41,825 bases of DNA from a bacterium (GCA_029932675.1 JAOZPP010000006.1:25413-67237), one strand, 5' to 3'. Counted from the first letter of the stretch, positions 1 to 8,710 are shown. The notes: generated from the letters alone by a model not told the origin. Translations and numbers: made by a program.

Positions 1-1199
1 CCTCCACCAGGCTCTATGCCCAGAGGGTGGACTCCCTGGGAAGGTTGAGGTGGGGAAAGGGGGTGCTTATCGCTGACGATGCCGATTATATCTCTCCTCA
101 AATGATGAGTGATGGTTTGAAGGGAGCAATTATCTCTTGGGGAAACGCCTATGGATTTGGAGATGACAATTATGTTGCTCGCATAGATGGAAATGGAAAT
201 ATTTTGTGGAATTTTCCATTGTGCACTGTGGAGGGTAGGCAATCGGCTTCTATGATTGTAAGCGATGGGAGGGGGGGGGGGATTTTAACCTGGTCAGATG
301 GGCGAGGACCCAGCGTTGATATTTATGGTCAGAAGCTGAATGGGAGTGGAGATACCTTATGGCAGAGGGCTGGCGTTCCAGTTTGTTTGGCGGATGGTCT
401 ACAGGCAGTAGATGGATGTGTAAGTGATAGTGCAGATGGCGAAACAGTTGCTTGGATTGACTATCGTAATGAGAGGCAAGACCTCTATGCTCAGCGGATA
501 AATGGGGGTGGGAAAACCCTATGGGATAGTAACGGAGTCTTCATCATCACCGCTATTGATACTACAGAGCAGATGTATACCACCTTTGACCTTGTCTCTG
601 ACAATCGCAACGGTGCCATTATTGCCTGGACTGACTATCGGGCGGGCAACTGGGACATCTACTGCCAGAGGGTGGACTCATCAGGGGTTCTGCGGTGGGG
701 AGAGGGTGGCTTGGGGGTGTGTACTGACAAAGATTGGGAAGGTCACCCTATTATGGTGCCAGATGGTGCAGGTGGTGCTATCATCGCCTGGGCTCATGCC
801 CCTGCAGGTAAGGCAGGGGTGAGAGCAAATGTTTGTGCCCAGAGGGTAGATTCAATGGGGAATTTGAAGTGGGGAGGAGTGAGGGAGGAGCCCTGGGGAG
901 ATAGGTTGCCCAGGGAGGTGAACCTGGGGCAGAACTTCCCCAATCCCTTCAACTCCACCACAATTATGAATTATGAATTAAGAATGAAGAATCCCCCTGT
1001 CCGCACCACCCTCAAAATCTACAACATCTTGGGGGAGGAGGTGAAAACCTTAGTGGATGAACCACAGAGGCCAGGCTTTTACAGGGTAGTTTGGGATGGT
1101 AGAGACAAAGGAGGGAGAGATGTGAGTTCGGGGATATACTTTTATCAGCTTAGGGTAGAAAGGTTCAGCCAAACAAGGAAGATGTTACTTTTGCAGTGA
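1..1199 (+). CDS. Repeat-containing secreted protein with C-terminal sorting tail (5' partial)
   Basis: The reading frame is open to the left edge (in-frame codons from base 3 read STRLYAQRVD, the same motif as the internal repeats), so the true start lies outside the window. The visible part has at least four repeats of about 50-60 residues with the pattern DG.GG.I..W.D.R...D(I/L)Y.QR(V/I)(D/N)..G...W, probably beta-propeller or beta-sheet blades. It then has a proline/asparagine-rich turn (NFPNPFNSTT) and a roughly 90-residue FlgD-like Ig tail (LKIYNILGEEVKTLV ... GIYFYQL) ending KMLLLQ, the layout of type IX-type secretion sorting domains. I infer export and surface attachment or release; the substrate is unknown. 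The tail is closely similar in DNA to that of the next gene. A G11 tract (271-281) lies in the coding region. Confidence 0.8.
   Translation, partial: STRLYAQRVDSLGRLRWGKGVLIADDADYISPQMMSDGLKGAIISWGNAYGFGDDNYVARIDGNGNILWNFPLCTVEGRQSASMIVSDGRGGGILTWSDGRGPSVDIYGQKLNGSGDTLWQRAGVPVCLADGLQAVDGCVSDSADGETVAWIDYRNERQDLYAQRINGGGKTLWDSNGVFIITAIDTTEQMYTTFDLVSDNRNGAIIAWTDYRAGNWDIYCQRVDSSGVLRWGEGGLGVCTDKDWEGHPIMVPDGAGGAIIAWAHAPAGKAGVRANVCAQRVDSMGNLKWGGVREEPWGDRLPREVNLGQNFPNPFNSTTIMNYELRMKNPPVRTTLKIYNILGEEVKTLVDEPQRPGFYRVVWDGRDKGGRDVSSGIYFYQLRVERFSQTRKMLLLQ
962..996 (+). repeat. Tandem degenerate heptamers (AATTATG-type) inside the sorting tail
   Basis: Five consecutive 7-base units begin with AAT: AATTATG, AATTATG, AATTAAG, AATGAAG, AATCCCC. 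They encode the NYELRMKNP part of the tail. An equivalent array is present at 7631-7665. Confidence 0.75.
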
Positions 1200-1212
1200 G
1201 GAGGTAGGTAGA

Positions 1213-1236
1213 GCGTCAGAATCGGGGTTCTGACGC
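1213..1236. other. Intergenic hairpin between the two surface-protein genes
   Basis: GCGTCAGA (1213-1220) and TCTGACGC (1229-1236) form a perfect 8-bp stem with an 8-base loop. There is no T-run after it, so it is more likely an mRNA processing or stability element, or a weak terminator, than a strong intrinsic terminator. Confidence 0.5.
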
Positions 1237-1268
1237 CTCGATAGAAAAACAAAAGGAAGGAGAGAACG

Positions 1269-4200
1269 ATGAGACGGGTAGGATTAATCATCGTATTGAC
1301 GGCAACCTTGGGGTTGCTGTTGGTGGGAGAAGGTTGGGGGACCCTGTCCAAGTCGATAAGCTTCTCCCCAGAGGATTTGACCTTCTCCCAACAGGAGGGT
1401 TATGATCTGGTAAACCTGGAGGGATGCAACTCCTTTACCACAGAGCCTGGTGCTCCCAGCCTTCCGGCAAAGACTTTGAGCTTTCTCATCCCGCAGGATG
1501 CTCAGGTTGACTCGGTGAGGATAGTAGGCTCTTACAGCCAGGAGGTTTCGGGGGATTACTGGATTTACCCTGTGCAATACCCCGTTTCTCTGGATGGGGG
1601 TGAACCTCTCCCTTTTGTGGAGCCAGATCCCTGGTATTATTTCTCCGGTCTCCCCTATCCCTGGAAGCTGGTGGAGGTGATCGGTGATGGCTACCGGGCC
1701 GGGTATCACATCGTCAGCCTGAAGCTATACCCTTTACGCTACAACGGTATTGACAGCACCCTCACCCTCTACACCCAGATCTCCTTTCAACTGAAGCTAT
1801 CGGCTGCCCCCAATGGGGCCCTGCCGGTCTATCGGAGGTCTCAGTTCAGCCAGAGGGAGGTGGAGAGGTATATCCGCAGCCTGATAGAGAACCCGGAGGA
1901 TATGGAGGGGTACGCAGGGATCCCGGCAAAGATGGAGAAGCGGGATAGGCTAAGAAAGCCCAAGATCACCCCCCTGCCTTCCCTGGAGAGTGACTGTGTT
2001 GATGAGGTAATCATCAGCTCGGAGGAGCTAAAGGACAGCTTCCAGAGGCTGGCCGACTGGAGGACAAAGGAGGGGGTGGTCACCGAGCTGAGGACAACGG
2101 AGTGGATTGGTTCCCACTACCCGGGGGTTGACCCCCAGGAGAAGGTCCACAACTTTATCAGGGACTGCTACAGCTACTGGGGGACGATGTGGGTTCTCTT
2201 GGGTGGAGACACCGATGTCCTGCCTTACAGGGGACTAAGCAGTTCCAGGGACCCCTCTGACCTCTACTTCTCCGGCCTGGATGAGAGCTGGAACAGCAAT
2301 GGGAATGCGGTATTTGGGGATGGAGCTGGTGAGATGCAGCTTGGTATGGGATTCTATTCGGTGGACTTCGTCAACCCCCAGGAGGGCTGGGCAGTAGGAG
2401 ACAACGGAACAATTCTGCACACCTCTGATGGTGGGAAGGTGTGGATGGCTCAGGAGAGCGGAACCGATAAAAGATTAGACGGGGTTAGCTTTGTGAATCC
2501 CAATCAGGGATGGATTCTGGTGGAGGATGGGACCATCCTCCATACCTCAGATGGAGGGGAGAACTGGGTAGTCCAGCCAACCGGTAAGGAGGACGAGTCA
2601 AGCAAGGGAGGAGTCGGCTGTGGTTGTATCTGCTTTGTGGATACCCTCAAAGGGTGGGCAGTTGGCTGCTGGGAGGAGAAGGTCTTGGTCACAAAGGACG
2701 GGGGGAATAACTGGTCCTATCAGGCAGAGGGAATGAGTGATCTCCTCTCTGGGATCACATTTATTGATTCTCTCCATGGCTGGGCCGTTGGCAAGTATTA
2801 CGGTAAGGCGGGAGCTGTGCTCCATACAGAGGATGGGGGACAGGACTGGCAGAGGACTCCGGTGGATGTGAAAGGAACACTGTATGAGGTCCATTTCGCA
2901 GACAGGAGTAATGGTTGGGCCAATACGGCAAGCAGGGTGATACACACATCAGATGGAGGAGGGAGCTGGGAGGTTCAGGATACAGAGCCGGGCCCAGGTG
3001 AGTTATTTATTGACCTCTGTGCTATTGACTCCCTGGAATGCTGGTTGGTGGGCTACGGTGGGCTCATCCTACATACCCAGGATGGGGGTCTGAGCTGGGT
3101 GAGGCAGGATGGGGTTCCCGATAGGGAATTCTTGGGTCTCTCCTTCCCCAATTCCCTCCAGGGTTGGGTTGTGGGGGGTGGGGGGATTATCCTCCATACC
3201 GCAGATGGGGGAGAGAGCTGGGAGACCCAGTTTGACCTCTATAGGCCCGGGGATAGGTTGGATCTGGACCCCGATGTCTGGCTGGGCCGGGCACCTGCTG
3301 AGGACACCACCCAGGTGAATGTCTTCATCAACAAGATCCTCACCTATGAGAAGAACCCACCCACAGATTACCTGAAGAAGATCCTCCTCTTAGGGGGATC
3401 CATCGTGGATAGTGGTGGCTATGGGCCAAGGACGAAGGAGGCAATACAGGACCCTGAATATAGTCCTTGGTATCCCCTTGTAGGCCTGACCAAATGGGAG
3501 CTCTATGGGCCAAAGGATGATCCGATTTCATGGCCGCCTCCACATCCCTTATGGACAGGCGATGCTGAGCTGAACCGCACAAATGCCCTGGCGGCGATAA
3601 ACTCCGGCTATCACTTTATCAACCACGGGGATCACGCAGGCAAGTATTGTCTGTGCACGGGGGCGGAGACGGGTGGAGGCAAGATCTGGAGGACGGATGC
3701 TGATGACCTGACCAATGGTTCTAAGCTATCCATCCTCTATTCCTTTGGCTGTTCCCCTAATGCCTTTGACTACGACTGCTTCTCAGAGCACTTCATCAAC
3801 AACCCCAATGGTGGTGGGGTGGCCTTTATCGGCAATACCAGAATCAGCTATGTTTCAAGCTGGGATGAAAACGACCCCAACTGGCAGGATCTCCAGTTCT
3901 ATCAGTCCCTTTTCGGGGATTCCCTCTACTTCTTAGGCCAGGCCTTTGCCACCACTCAGGATGTGGCACTGGTGTCAGGTCATGATCCCTACCTGGTCTA
4001 CATTATGAATATGCTCGGTGAGCCGGCTATGCCGGTCTGGACGGATACACCTTCTGAGCTTATGGTTTCTCATCCCTCCTCAATTGGCCTGGGGCCCACC
4101 CAGTTTACCGTCACCACCGACTGCCCCGGGGCCCTGGTTTGCCTGCAGAAGGGGAAGGAGGCTTATGCGGTGGGCCTTACAGGTGATAATGGGCAGATAA

Positions 4201-7200
4201 CCTTTGACTACAAGCCCGACACCCCGGGAACCCTCTCGGTAACTGTCACTGCCCAAAACCGTTATCCATACGAGGGAACCTGCACAGTGGGGAGCAGTCC
4301 AGAGGCCTATGTCTATGTCTGCTCAACCTATACAGAGGCGATGAGGCCAGGGGAGTCTGTTCAACTGGTCATCTCCCTCTGCAACTCAGGCCAGAACCCG
4401 GCCCAACTGGTCTCGGCCACCCTCAGCTCAGCGGATAGCGGGTTGGTGGATATAACCTCTGATTACGGCTGGTTTGGGGACATCCCCTCAGGGGGAAGCA
4501 GAAACAATCTCTCCCAACCTTTCATCCTCACCCTATCCCCGGACTGGCCGGATTCTCTGCCCTGGGCCTCCTTTCAGGTGGAGATTCAGGAGGGGCATTA
4601 CCTCTATACCTGGGAGGATGAGTTCCGGGTAGCGGTAAGGTCAGATTCATTGGTGCTGACGGGCAACTGGCTCACCGTTGGGGAGGATAGCCTTCAGGTT
4701 ACCGTTGATTCCCTCCTGGTGCACAACTATGGCTGGGGGGATGCCGATTCGGTGGTGGCGGTCCTCAGGCCCTTAAATTCAGGAATAACCGTGACGGACA
4801 GCCTCTCCAGTTTCGGCTCCATTGGGGCGTTGTCGGCTAAGCTGAGCAGGGATCCATTCTCCTTTACCGTCAGCAACTTAGACTCAATGGACTTTACATT
4901 AGTGCTCAGGGATAGATATGGAAGGCAGTGGCTTGAGGAGATTCACTTCTCCACTCTCTTGCCCCCCTATGCGGTCTGGGCTTCACTCTTTGGCCAGGAC
5001 TTCGTGGATCTGGGATGGGGTTACCAGAATCTTGCCGAACCGGTAGCCGGCTATAACCTGTACCGCAGCCCCTCCCGTGATGGGGAGTTTGTTAAAGTCA
5101 ATCCCTTTCCCATTAGGTTTTGCTGTTATAGGGATCAGGGGCTTGCCCCGGCAACCCTCTATTATTACAAGGTAACTGCTATTGATTCATCGGGGGACGA
5201 GAGTGGGCCCACGGAATTAATTGAGGTAGAGACAAACCCTTCTTTTCTCCCAGACTGGCCTCAGCCCATAGCCACAGAGGGGGAGAACCGCTCCTCGGTT
5301 GTTGCTGGCAACCTGGATGGTGATTCGACACAAGAGGTGGTGGTAGCCTCCAGGAACGAGGTCTATGCCTGGAAGGCGGATGGCAGCCTGATGGATGGCT
5401 GGCCCAAGGTGCTTACCTACACCACCAGGTCCTCCCCGGCCCTGGCCGATCTCGATGGGGATGGAAAGTTGGATGTAGTCATCAGCGGGGAGGGTAACGA
5501 CTCCGTCTATGTTTGGAACGGGGAGGGAGAGAATCTCCACGGTTGGCCTCAATCCACCCCACGCTCGGCCAGTGGAGTCCCGGCGGTATCGGACATTGAT
5601 GGGGATGGAAGTTTGGAGGTTCTGATTGGGGGTGGAGATAGCAAGCTGTATGCTTGGCACTCCGATGGCTCCCAGGTAGATGGCTTCCCGGTTGAACTGG
5701 CGGGCAACCCTGCTGGGGTAGCCATTGGGGATGTAGACCCGGATAGCCCGGGGTTGGAGTTGGCAATAAGTTGTTATGAGCCAGATGGTCATATTTATCT
5801 TCTCTCCTCTGGTGGAGGGATAATCTGGGGGAACAGCATAGACAGCTATTGCAAGGCCCCTCCTGTCTTGGGTGATTTGGATGGGGATGGAAGCTTAGAG
5901 GTAGTTGTAAGCGGTTGGCTAAATGGCAAGATTGGGGTCTGGAAGGCAAATGGGGATCCCTTCCCCGGCTGGCCTATCCAGGTTGGAGGGCAGATCTACA
6001 ACTCTCCTGCCCTGGGAGATATAGATGGCAACCCCTCTACCTTGGAGATTGCCGTGGGCTATTATGGTTCAGGCTGGGGACGTCTTAGCTGCCTTGACTA
6101 CCAGGGCAACACCTTATTTGAGAAGAGCATAGGGATGAACTATGCTTCTCCAGTGATAGCTGATGTAGACGGGGATGAAGGGGCAGAGGTGCTCATCAGT
6201 TGTGGCCGGGCCCATCCATTCCATGCCTTCAAGGTCAATGGTGATGAGCCCTTAGGTTGGCCCATTCAGCTCGGTGGGGGAAGCTGGTCATCCCCAGCCC
6301 TGGCCGATCTGGAAGGGGATGGCGATCTGGATATTCTCTTAGGTTGCACAGATGGGAAGCTGTATGGCTGGGACCTTCCCTGTATCTATGATCCCGATAA
6401 GATCGAATGGGGAATGTATCAGCACGACTATTGGCATACAGGTTTGTATACCTCAAGGAAGCACTATTTTAGCGGGCACATCAGCAAAGGGATTACCTGG
6501 GAAGGAGAGCTCTACATAACCGGTGATGTGACTATAGACAGCGGGGCGATATTAACTATTCAGGCGGGGACAGATGTTATATTTATGCCCAATCAGGACA
6601 ACCAAAAGGGAGGGGTGGATACATCCCGATGTGAGTTTATCGTGGAGGGGAATATGAGCGCCCTGGGAACAGCCTCCCAGCCGGTTAGCTTTGCATCCAC
6701 CTCCTCCGGCCCAGGAAGTTGGTATGGAATAAGGGTCAAAAACCAGGGGTGGGTAGTGATGGAGAATGTCACAATCAAGGATGGATATTGCGGGGTGGAC
6801 TTTGACTCGGCCCAGGGAGGGCATATTACCTCCTGCACCATAAAACACAATCAGTTTTATGGGATAAAGGCTTGTGCTGTGGATGATCTCACCATCGCCA
6901 GTAATACCATCTATGGCAACAATGCCTACGGGGTCTATACCCAGGACTGCTCACCCTACATAATGGGGAACAACTTCCCTAATCCCAATCAGAACTGTGC
7001 CATCAAGGTGGTGGGAAACTCGCCAGAGAAGCAGGCGGTCATCAGCGGCAATACCATTGCTATGCCTGTCCTTGAGTGTGACATACCCAGGGAAGGAGAT
7101 ACCACAGCGACTACGGGGATATACATTGAGGATGCCTCAGCTCAGATAGTGGACAACCACATAGGGGGTGGCTATTACGGCATATTGGGGATAGGTCTGG

Positions 7201-7868
7201 ACTCAACCACCGTGATCAAGGGAAGTTCAGAACAGAAGCTGGACAAAAATGTTGTAGGGTTGGCCCTTTATACAGGCTCCAGGCCAATAGTTTCTGGCAA
7301 CCACATTGACAGTTGTAGAAGCATAGGTGTAGCCTGCTACCAGAGCTGCCCTCTATTAGGTGATTCCCTCATCCCGGGAACGGGCAACAACAGCATCACC
7401 CCAGGCTCCTGTTCTCCTCAATATGCGGTATACTGTGAGGGGGTAACCGATACGATAAAGGCGGAGATGAACTTCTGGGGTGGGTCACCGCCTGATCCCG
7501 CCTGGTTCTATGGGCCGGTGGACTATGACCCTTGGCTTACCTCAGTAGGGGTGGAACCAACTACTAAGCCATCTCTGCCAGATCACTTCTCCCTTTCCCA
7601 GAACTACCCCAACCCTTTCAACCCTACCACAATTATTAATTATGAATTAAGAATTGAGAATTCCCCTATCCACACCACCCTAAAGATCTACAACATCTTA
7701 GGGCGGGAGGTGAGGACTTTGGTGGATGAGCCACAAGCTCCTGGCTACTACTCGGTGAGGTGGAACGGAAGGGACAATGCTGGCAAGGAACTGGCCAGTG
7801 GGGTATATTTCTACCGCATCAAGGCTGGGAATTTTGTGAAGACCAAAAAGATGGTTCTGCTGCGGTAG
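1269..7868 (+). CDS. Gingipain-like C25 cysteine protease with inserted YCF48 propeller, FG-GAP repeats, beta-helix and sorting tail
   Basis: A 2199-aa secreted protein. Start ATG 1269 has GGAAGGAGAG upstream and is followed by a signal peptide (about 1-24). Residues about 25-240 resemble the C25 propeptide. The catalytic domain is in two pieces (about 245-350 and 660-900). Likely catalytic His786 is in FINHGDH and Cys828 in SFGCSPNAFD, matching the His-Gly and Cys positions of gingipains. Between the pieces (about 358-655) sit seven repeats with the signature (I/L)(H/V)T.DGG..W, a YCF48/BNR-type propeller. After the protease come an Ig-like domain (about 925-1010), a CARDB-like stretch, FN3 (about 1231-1320), FG-GAP/VCBS repeats rich in D.DGDG..E (about 1327-1707), a parallel beta-helix region (about 1735-2080), and the FlgD-like tail (about 2106-2199). 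It is probably exported and cell-surface. Specificity cannot be read from sequence. Confidence 0.88.
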   Translation: MRRVGLIIVLTATLGLLLVGEGWGTLSKSISFSPEDLTFSQQEGYDLVNLEGCNSFTTEPGAPSLPAKTLSFLIPQDAQVDSVRIVGSYSQEVSGDYWIYPVQYPVSLDGGEPLPFVEPDPWYYFSGLPYPWKLVEVIGDGYRAGYHIVSLKLYPLRYNGIDSTLTLYTQISFQLKLSAAPNGALPVYRRSQFSQREVERYIRSLIENPEDMEGYAGIPAKMEKRDRLRKPKITPLPSLESDCVDEVIISSEELKDSFQRLADWRTKEGVVTELRTTEWIGSHYPGVDPQEKVHNFIRDCYSYWGTMWVLLGGDTDVLPYRGLSSSRDPSDLYFSGLDESWNSNGNAVFGDGAGEMQLGMGFYSVDFVNPQEGWAVGDNGTILHTSDGGKVWMAQESGTDKRLDGVSFVNPNQGWILVEDGTILHTSDGGENWVVQPTGKEDESSKGGVGCGCICFVDTLKGWAVGCWEEKVLVTKDGGNNWSYQAEGMSDLLSGITFIDSLHGWAVGKYYGKAGAVLHTEDGGQDWQRTPVDVKGTLYEVHFADRSNGWANTASRVIHTSDGGGSWEVQDTEPGPGELFIDLCAIDSLECWLVGYGGLILHTQDGGLSWVRQDGVPDREFLGLSFPNSLQGWVVGGGGIILHTADGGESWETQFDLYRPGDRLDLDPDVWLGRAPAEDTTQVNVFINKILTYEKNPPTDYLKKILLLGGSIVDSGGYGPRTKEAIQDPEYSPWYPLVGLTKWELYGPKDDPISWPPPHPLWTGDAELNRTNALAAINSGYHFINHGDHAGKYCLCTGAETGGGKIWRTDADDLTNGSKLSILYSFGCSPNAFDYDCFSEHFINNPNGGGVAFIGNTRISYVSSWDENDPNWQDLQFYQSLFGDSLYFLGQAFATTQDVALVSGHDPYLVYIMNMLGEPAMPVWTDTPSELMVSHPSSIGLGPTQFTVTTDCPGALVCLQKGKEAYAVGLTGDNGQITFDYKPDTPGTLSVTVTAQNRYPYEGTCTVGSSPEAYVYVCSTYTEAMRPGESVQLVISLCNSGQNPAQLVSATLSSADSGLVDITSDYGWFGDIPSGGSRNNLSQPFILTLSPDWPDSLPWASFQVEIQEGHYLYTWEDEFRVAVRSDSLVLTGNWLTVGEDSLQVTVDSLLVHNYGWGDADSVVAVLRPLNSGITVTDSLSSFGSIGALSAKLSRDPFSFTVSNLDSMDFTLVLRDRYGRQWLEEIHFSTLLPPYAVWASLFGQDFVDLGWGYQNLAEPVAGYNLYRSPSRDGEFVKVNPFPIRFCCYRDQGLAPATLYYYKVTAIDSSGDESGPTELIEVETNPSFLPDWPQPIATEGENRSSVVAGNLDGDSTQEVVVASRNEVYAWKADGSLMDGWPKVLTYTTRSSPALADLDGDGKLDVVISGEGNDSVYVWNGEGENLHGWPQSTPRSASGVPAVSDIDGDGSLEVLIGGGDSKLYAWHSDGSQVDGFPVELAGNPAGVAIGDVDPDSPGLELAISCYEPDGHIYLLSSGGGIIWGNSIDSYCKAPPVLGDLDGDGSLEVVVSGWLNGKIGVWKANGDPFPGWPIQVGGQIYNSPALGDIDGNPSTLEIAVGYYGSGWGRLSCLDYQGNTLFEKSIGMNYASPVIADVDGDEGAEVLISCGRAHPFHAFKVNGDEPLGWPIQLGGGSWSSPALADLEGDGDLDILLGCTDGKLYGWDLPCIYDPDKIEWGMYQHDYWHTGLYTSRKHYFSGHISKGITWEGELYITGDVTIDSGAILTIQAGTDVIFMPNQDNQKGGVDTSRCEFIVEGNMSALGTASQPVSFASTSSGPGSWYGIRVKNQGWVVMENVTIKDGYCGVDFDSAQGGHITSCTIKHNQFYGIKACAVDDLTIASNTIYGNNAYGVYTQDCSPYIMGNNFPNPNQNCAIKVVGNSPEKQAVISGNTIAMPVLECDIPREGDTTATTGIYIEDASAQIVDNHIGGGYYGILGIGLDSTTVIKGSSEQKLDKNVVGLALYTGSRPIVSGNHIDSCRSIGVACYQSCPLLGDSLIPGTGNNSITPGSCSPQYAVYCEGVTDTIKAEMNFWGGSPPDPAWFYGPVDYDPWLTSVGVEPTTKPSLPDHFSLSQNYPNPFNPTTIINYELRIENSPIHTTLKIYNILGREVRTLVDEPQAPGYYSVRWNGRDNAGKELASGVYFYRIKAGNFVKTKKMVLLR
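2340..3236 (+). repeat. Seven YCF48-type repeats inserted in the protease domain
   Basis: The repeats carry ILHTSDGGKVW, ILHTSDGGENW, VLVTKDGGNNW, VLHTEDGGQDW, VIHTSDGGGSW, ILHTQDGGLSW and ILHTADGGESW. Seven copies would close a seven-bladed propeller. The insert lies between NAVFGDGAGE and DRLDLDPDVWLGRAP, a join that is short and continuous in ordinary C25 proteases. Confidence 0.8.
7631..7665 (+). repeat. Tandem degenerate heptamers AATTNNN inside the sorting tail
   Basis: Five perfect-register 7-base units: AATTATT, AATTATG, AATTAAG, AATTGAG, AATTCCC. They encode INYELRIENSP. They match the array at 962-996 and are much richer in A+T than the surrounding gene. Confidence 0.8.
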
Positions 7869-7895
7869 CTCAGTTGGTAGAGGTTAGTTTATCTT

Positions 7896-7933
7896 AAGAA
7901 ACTGCCGGAGGGTTCACCCTTCGGCAGTTTCTT
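7896..7933. terminator. Strong hairpin after the C25 protease gene
   Basis: A perfect 12-bp stem, AAGAAACTGCCG (7896-7907) with CGGCAGTTTCTT (7922-7933). The 14-base interior (GAGGGTTCACCCTT) can extend the stem. It lies 27 bases after the stop codon; the 3' arm ends TTTCTT, so it could act as an intrinsic terminator for the + strand gene. Confidence 0.6.
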
Positions 7934-8222
7934 GGTGACGATTTCAATGGGCGCATTTAATCTCTCCGCCATAATCGAACTTAACTCCCTTCGGTCGCTA
8001 ACTTCTCCAGAGGGCCTCAGCGGCCCTATGGCGCTCCGCCGTCACCCTTGAAGTCCCACACCTATGCATAGGTGCGGGATTTCAAACAACCCCCACATTT
8101 CGGGTTTTCTTAGAAATTCCGAAATGCCAAAGTAATAGCCCTTGTATTATCAATAGGCCGTCAGGAATCCAAACCTGGCGGCCAACGCCCTTTAGGGTAG
8201 GTCCCCGGAGAGATACCTCCCC
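7934..8222. other. Gene-free intergenic region rich in inverted repeats
   Basis: No convincing ORF. Visible structures are AGGGCC/GGCCCT (8011-8027), a 19-bp-arm palindrome (8048-8085, listed separately), CATTTCGG/CCGAAATG (8096-8126) and GGCCGTCAGG/CCTGGCGGCC (8156-8183, one G-T pair). The region may hold a structured RNA or be relic DNA; nothing identifies a known RNA family. Confidence 0.5.
8048..8085. repeat. 38-base near-perfect palindrome
   Basis: The arms TTGAAGTCCCACACCTATG and CATAGGTGCGGGATTTCAA pair over 19 positions with one A-C mismatch and one G-T pair and no loop. A loopless palindrome of this size is unusual for a terminator; a dimeric protein-binding site or a mobile-element end are alternatives. 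Confidence 0.7.
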
Positions 8223-8255
8223 AAAAAGAAAGGCCTGAATTTCTCAGGCCTTTTT
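8223..8255 (-). terminator. Intrinsic terminator of the TPR lipoprotein gene
   Basis: AGGCCTGA (8231-8238) and TCAGGCCT (8244-8251) form an 8-bp stem with a 5-base loop, extended by A/T pairs. On the minus strand it is followed by TTTCTTTTT, directly after the stop of the 8263-8679 gene. The + side also ends in a T-run, so it may work in both directions. Confidence 0.8.
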
Positions 8256-8262
8256 GGCGTTG

Positions 8263-8679
8263 CTATTTCTTGGGGCCTCTCTTGCCCTTTGCCCCTGCAC
8301 TGTCTCCCTTACTAAAGATAAAGTCAAGCGATTTCTTCCCCGCATTCTCCATCATCCAACGAGCACTCTCCACCAGATCACAGTTTGGGTACTGCTCTAT
8401 TACCTTCCGATATGCCTCCTTCGCCTTCAGGGTATCATTTAACTGCTCAGAGTATACATAGCCAATCATAAATTGAGCCTTATAGTTATTGCTACTCTGG
8501 GGATACTCCTTGAGGATCTGCTGGTAGTACTTTAAGGCATCCTGAGAATTCCCCTTATTCAGGGCCTCCTGGGCCATAGTATAGAGTTCTTCCTCGGTCT
8601 TTGGCTTCTCCTTTTGACAGTTACCTATCATCAGGAGAAGGCCCGCTAAGAGAAAAAGAAGAAGAGGTGCCCTTCTCAT
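8263..8679 (-). CDS. Small TPR-repeat lipoprotein (YbgF/BamD-like)
   Basis: 138 aa. ATG 8679 is preceded by GGAGGTGAAAG, an excellent RBS. The N-terminus is a lipoprotein-type signal (MRRAPLLLFLLAGLLLMIGNC); the putative lipid-bearing Cys21 has Asn rather than Gly/Ala/Ser at -1. Residues about 30-110 hold two TPR-like helices pairs (ALNKGNSQDALKYYQQILKEYP and AKEAYRKVIEQYP), as in YbgF/CpoB and BamD. I infer a membrane-anchored periplasmic scaffold protein, role not determined. It is a single transcription unit with a promoter at 8711-8738 and a terminator after the stop. The C-terminal end is basic (KGKRGPKK). Confidence 0.8.
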   Translation of the reverse strand: MRRAPLLLFLLAGLLLMIGNCQKEKPKTEEELYTMAQEALNKGNSQDALKYYQQILKEYPQSSNNYKAQFMIGYVYSEQLNDTLKAKEAYRKVIEQYPNCDLVESARWMMENAGKKSLDFIFSKGDSAGAKGKRGPKK

Positions 8680-8710
8680 CTTTCACCTCCGCAATTTTAG
8701 AGTTTAGTTA

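Noticed and set aside
5217-5949. Long minus-strand open frames of 155-191 codons opposite the FG-GAP repeats
   Set aside because: They are shadows of the repeat-rich coding strand, with no RBS and compositions unlike real proteins.
7861-7933. tRNA-like D-arm (GGTAGCTCAGTTGGTAGAG) followed by a GGGTTCACCC element
   Set aside because: The putative anticodon loop would have 8 bases, the acceptor ends do not pair, and the 3' part is better explained by the 12-bp terminator-like hairpin. The first bases are also the end of the protease gene.
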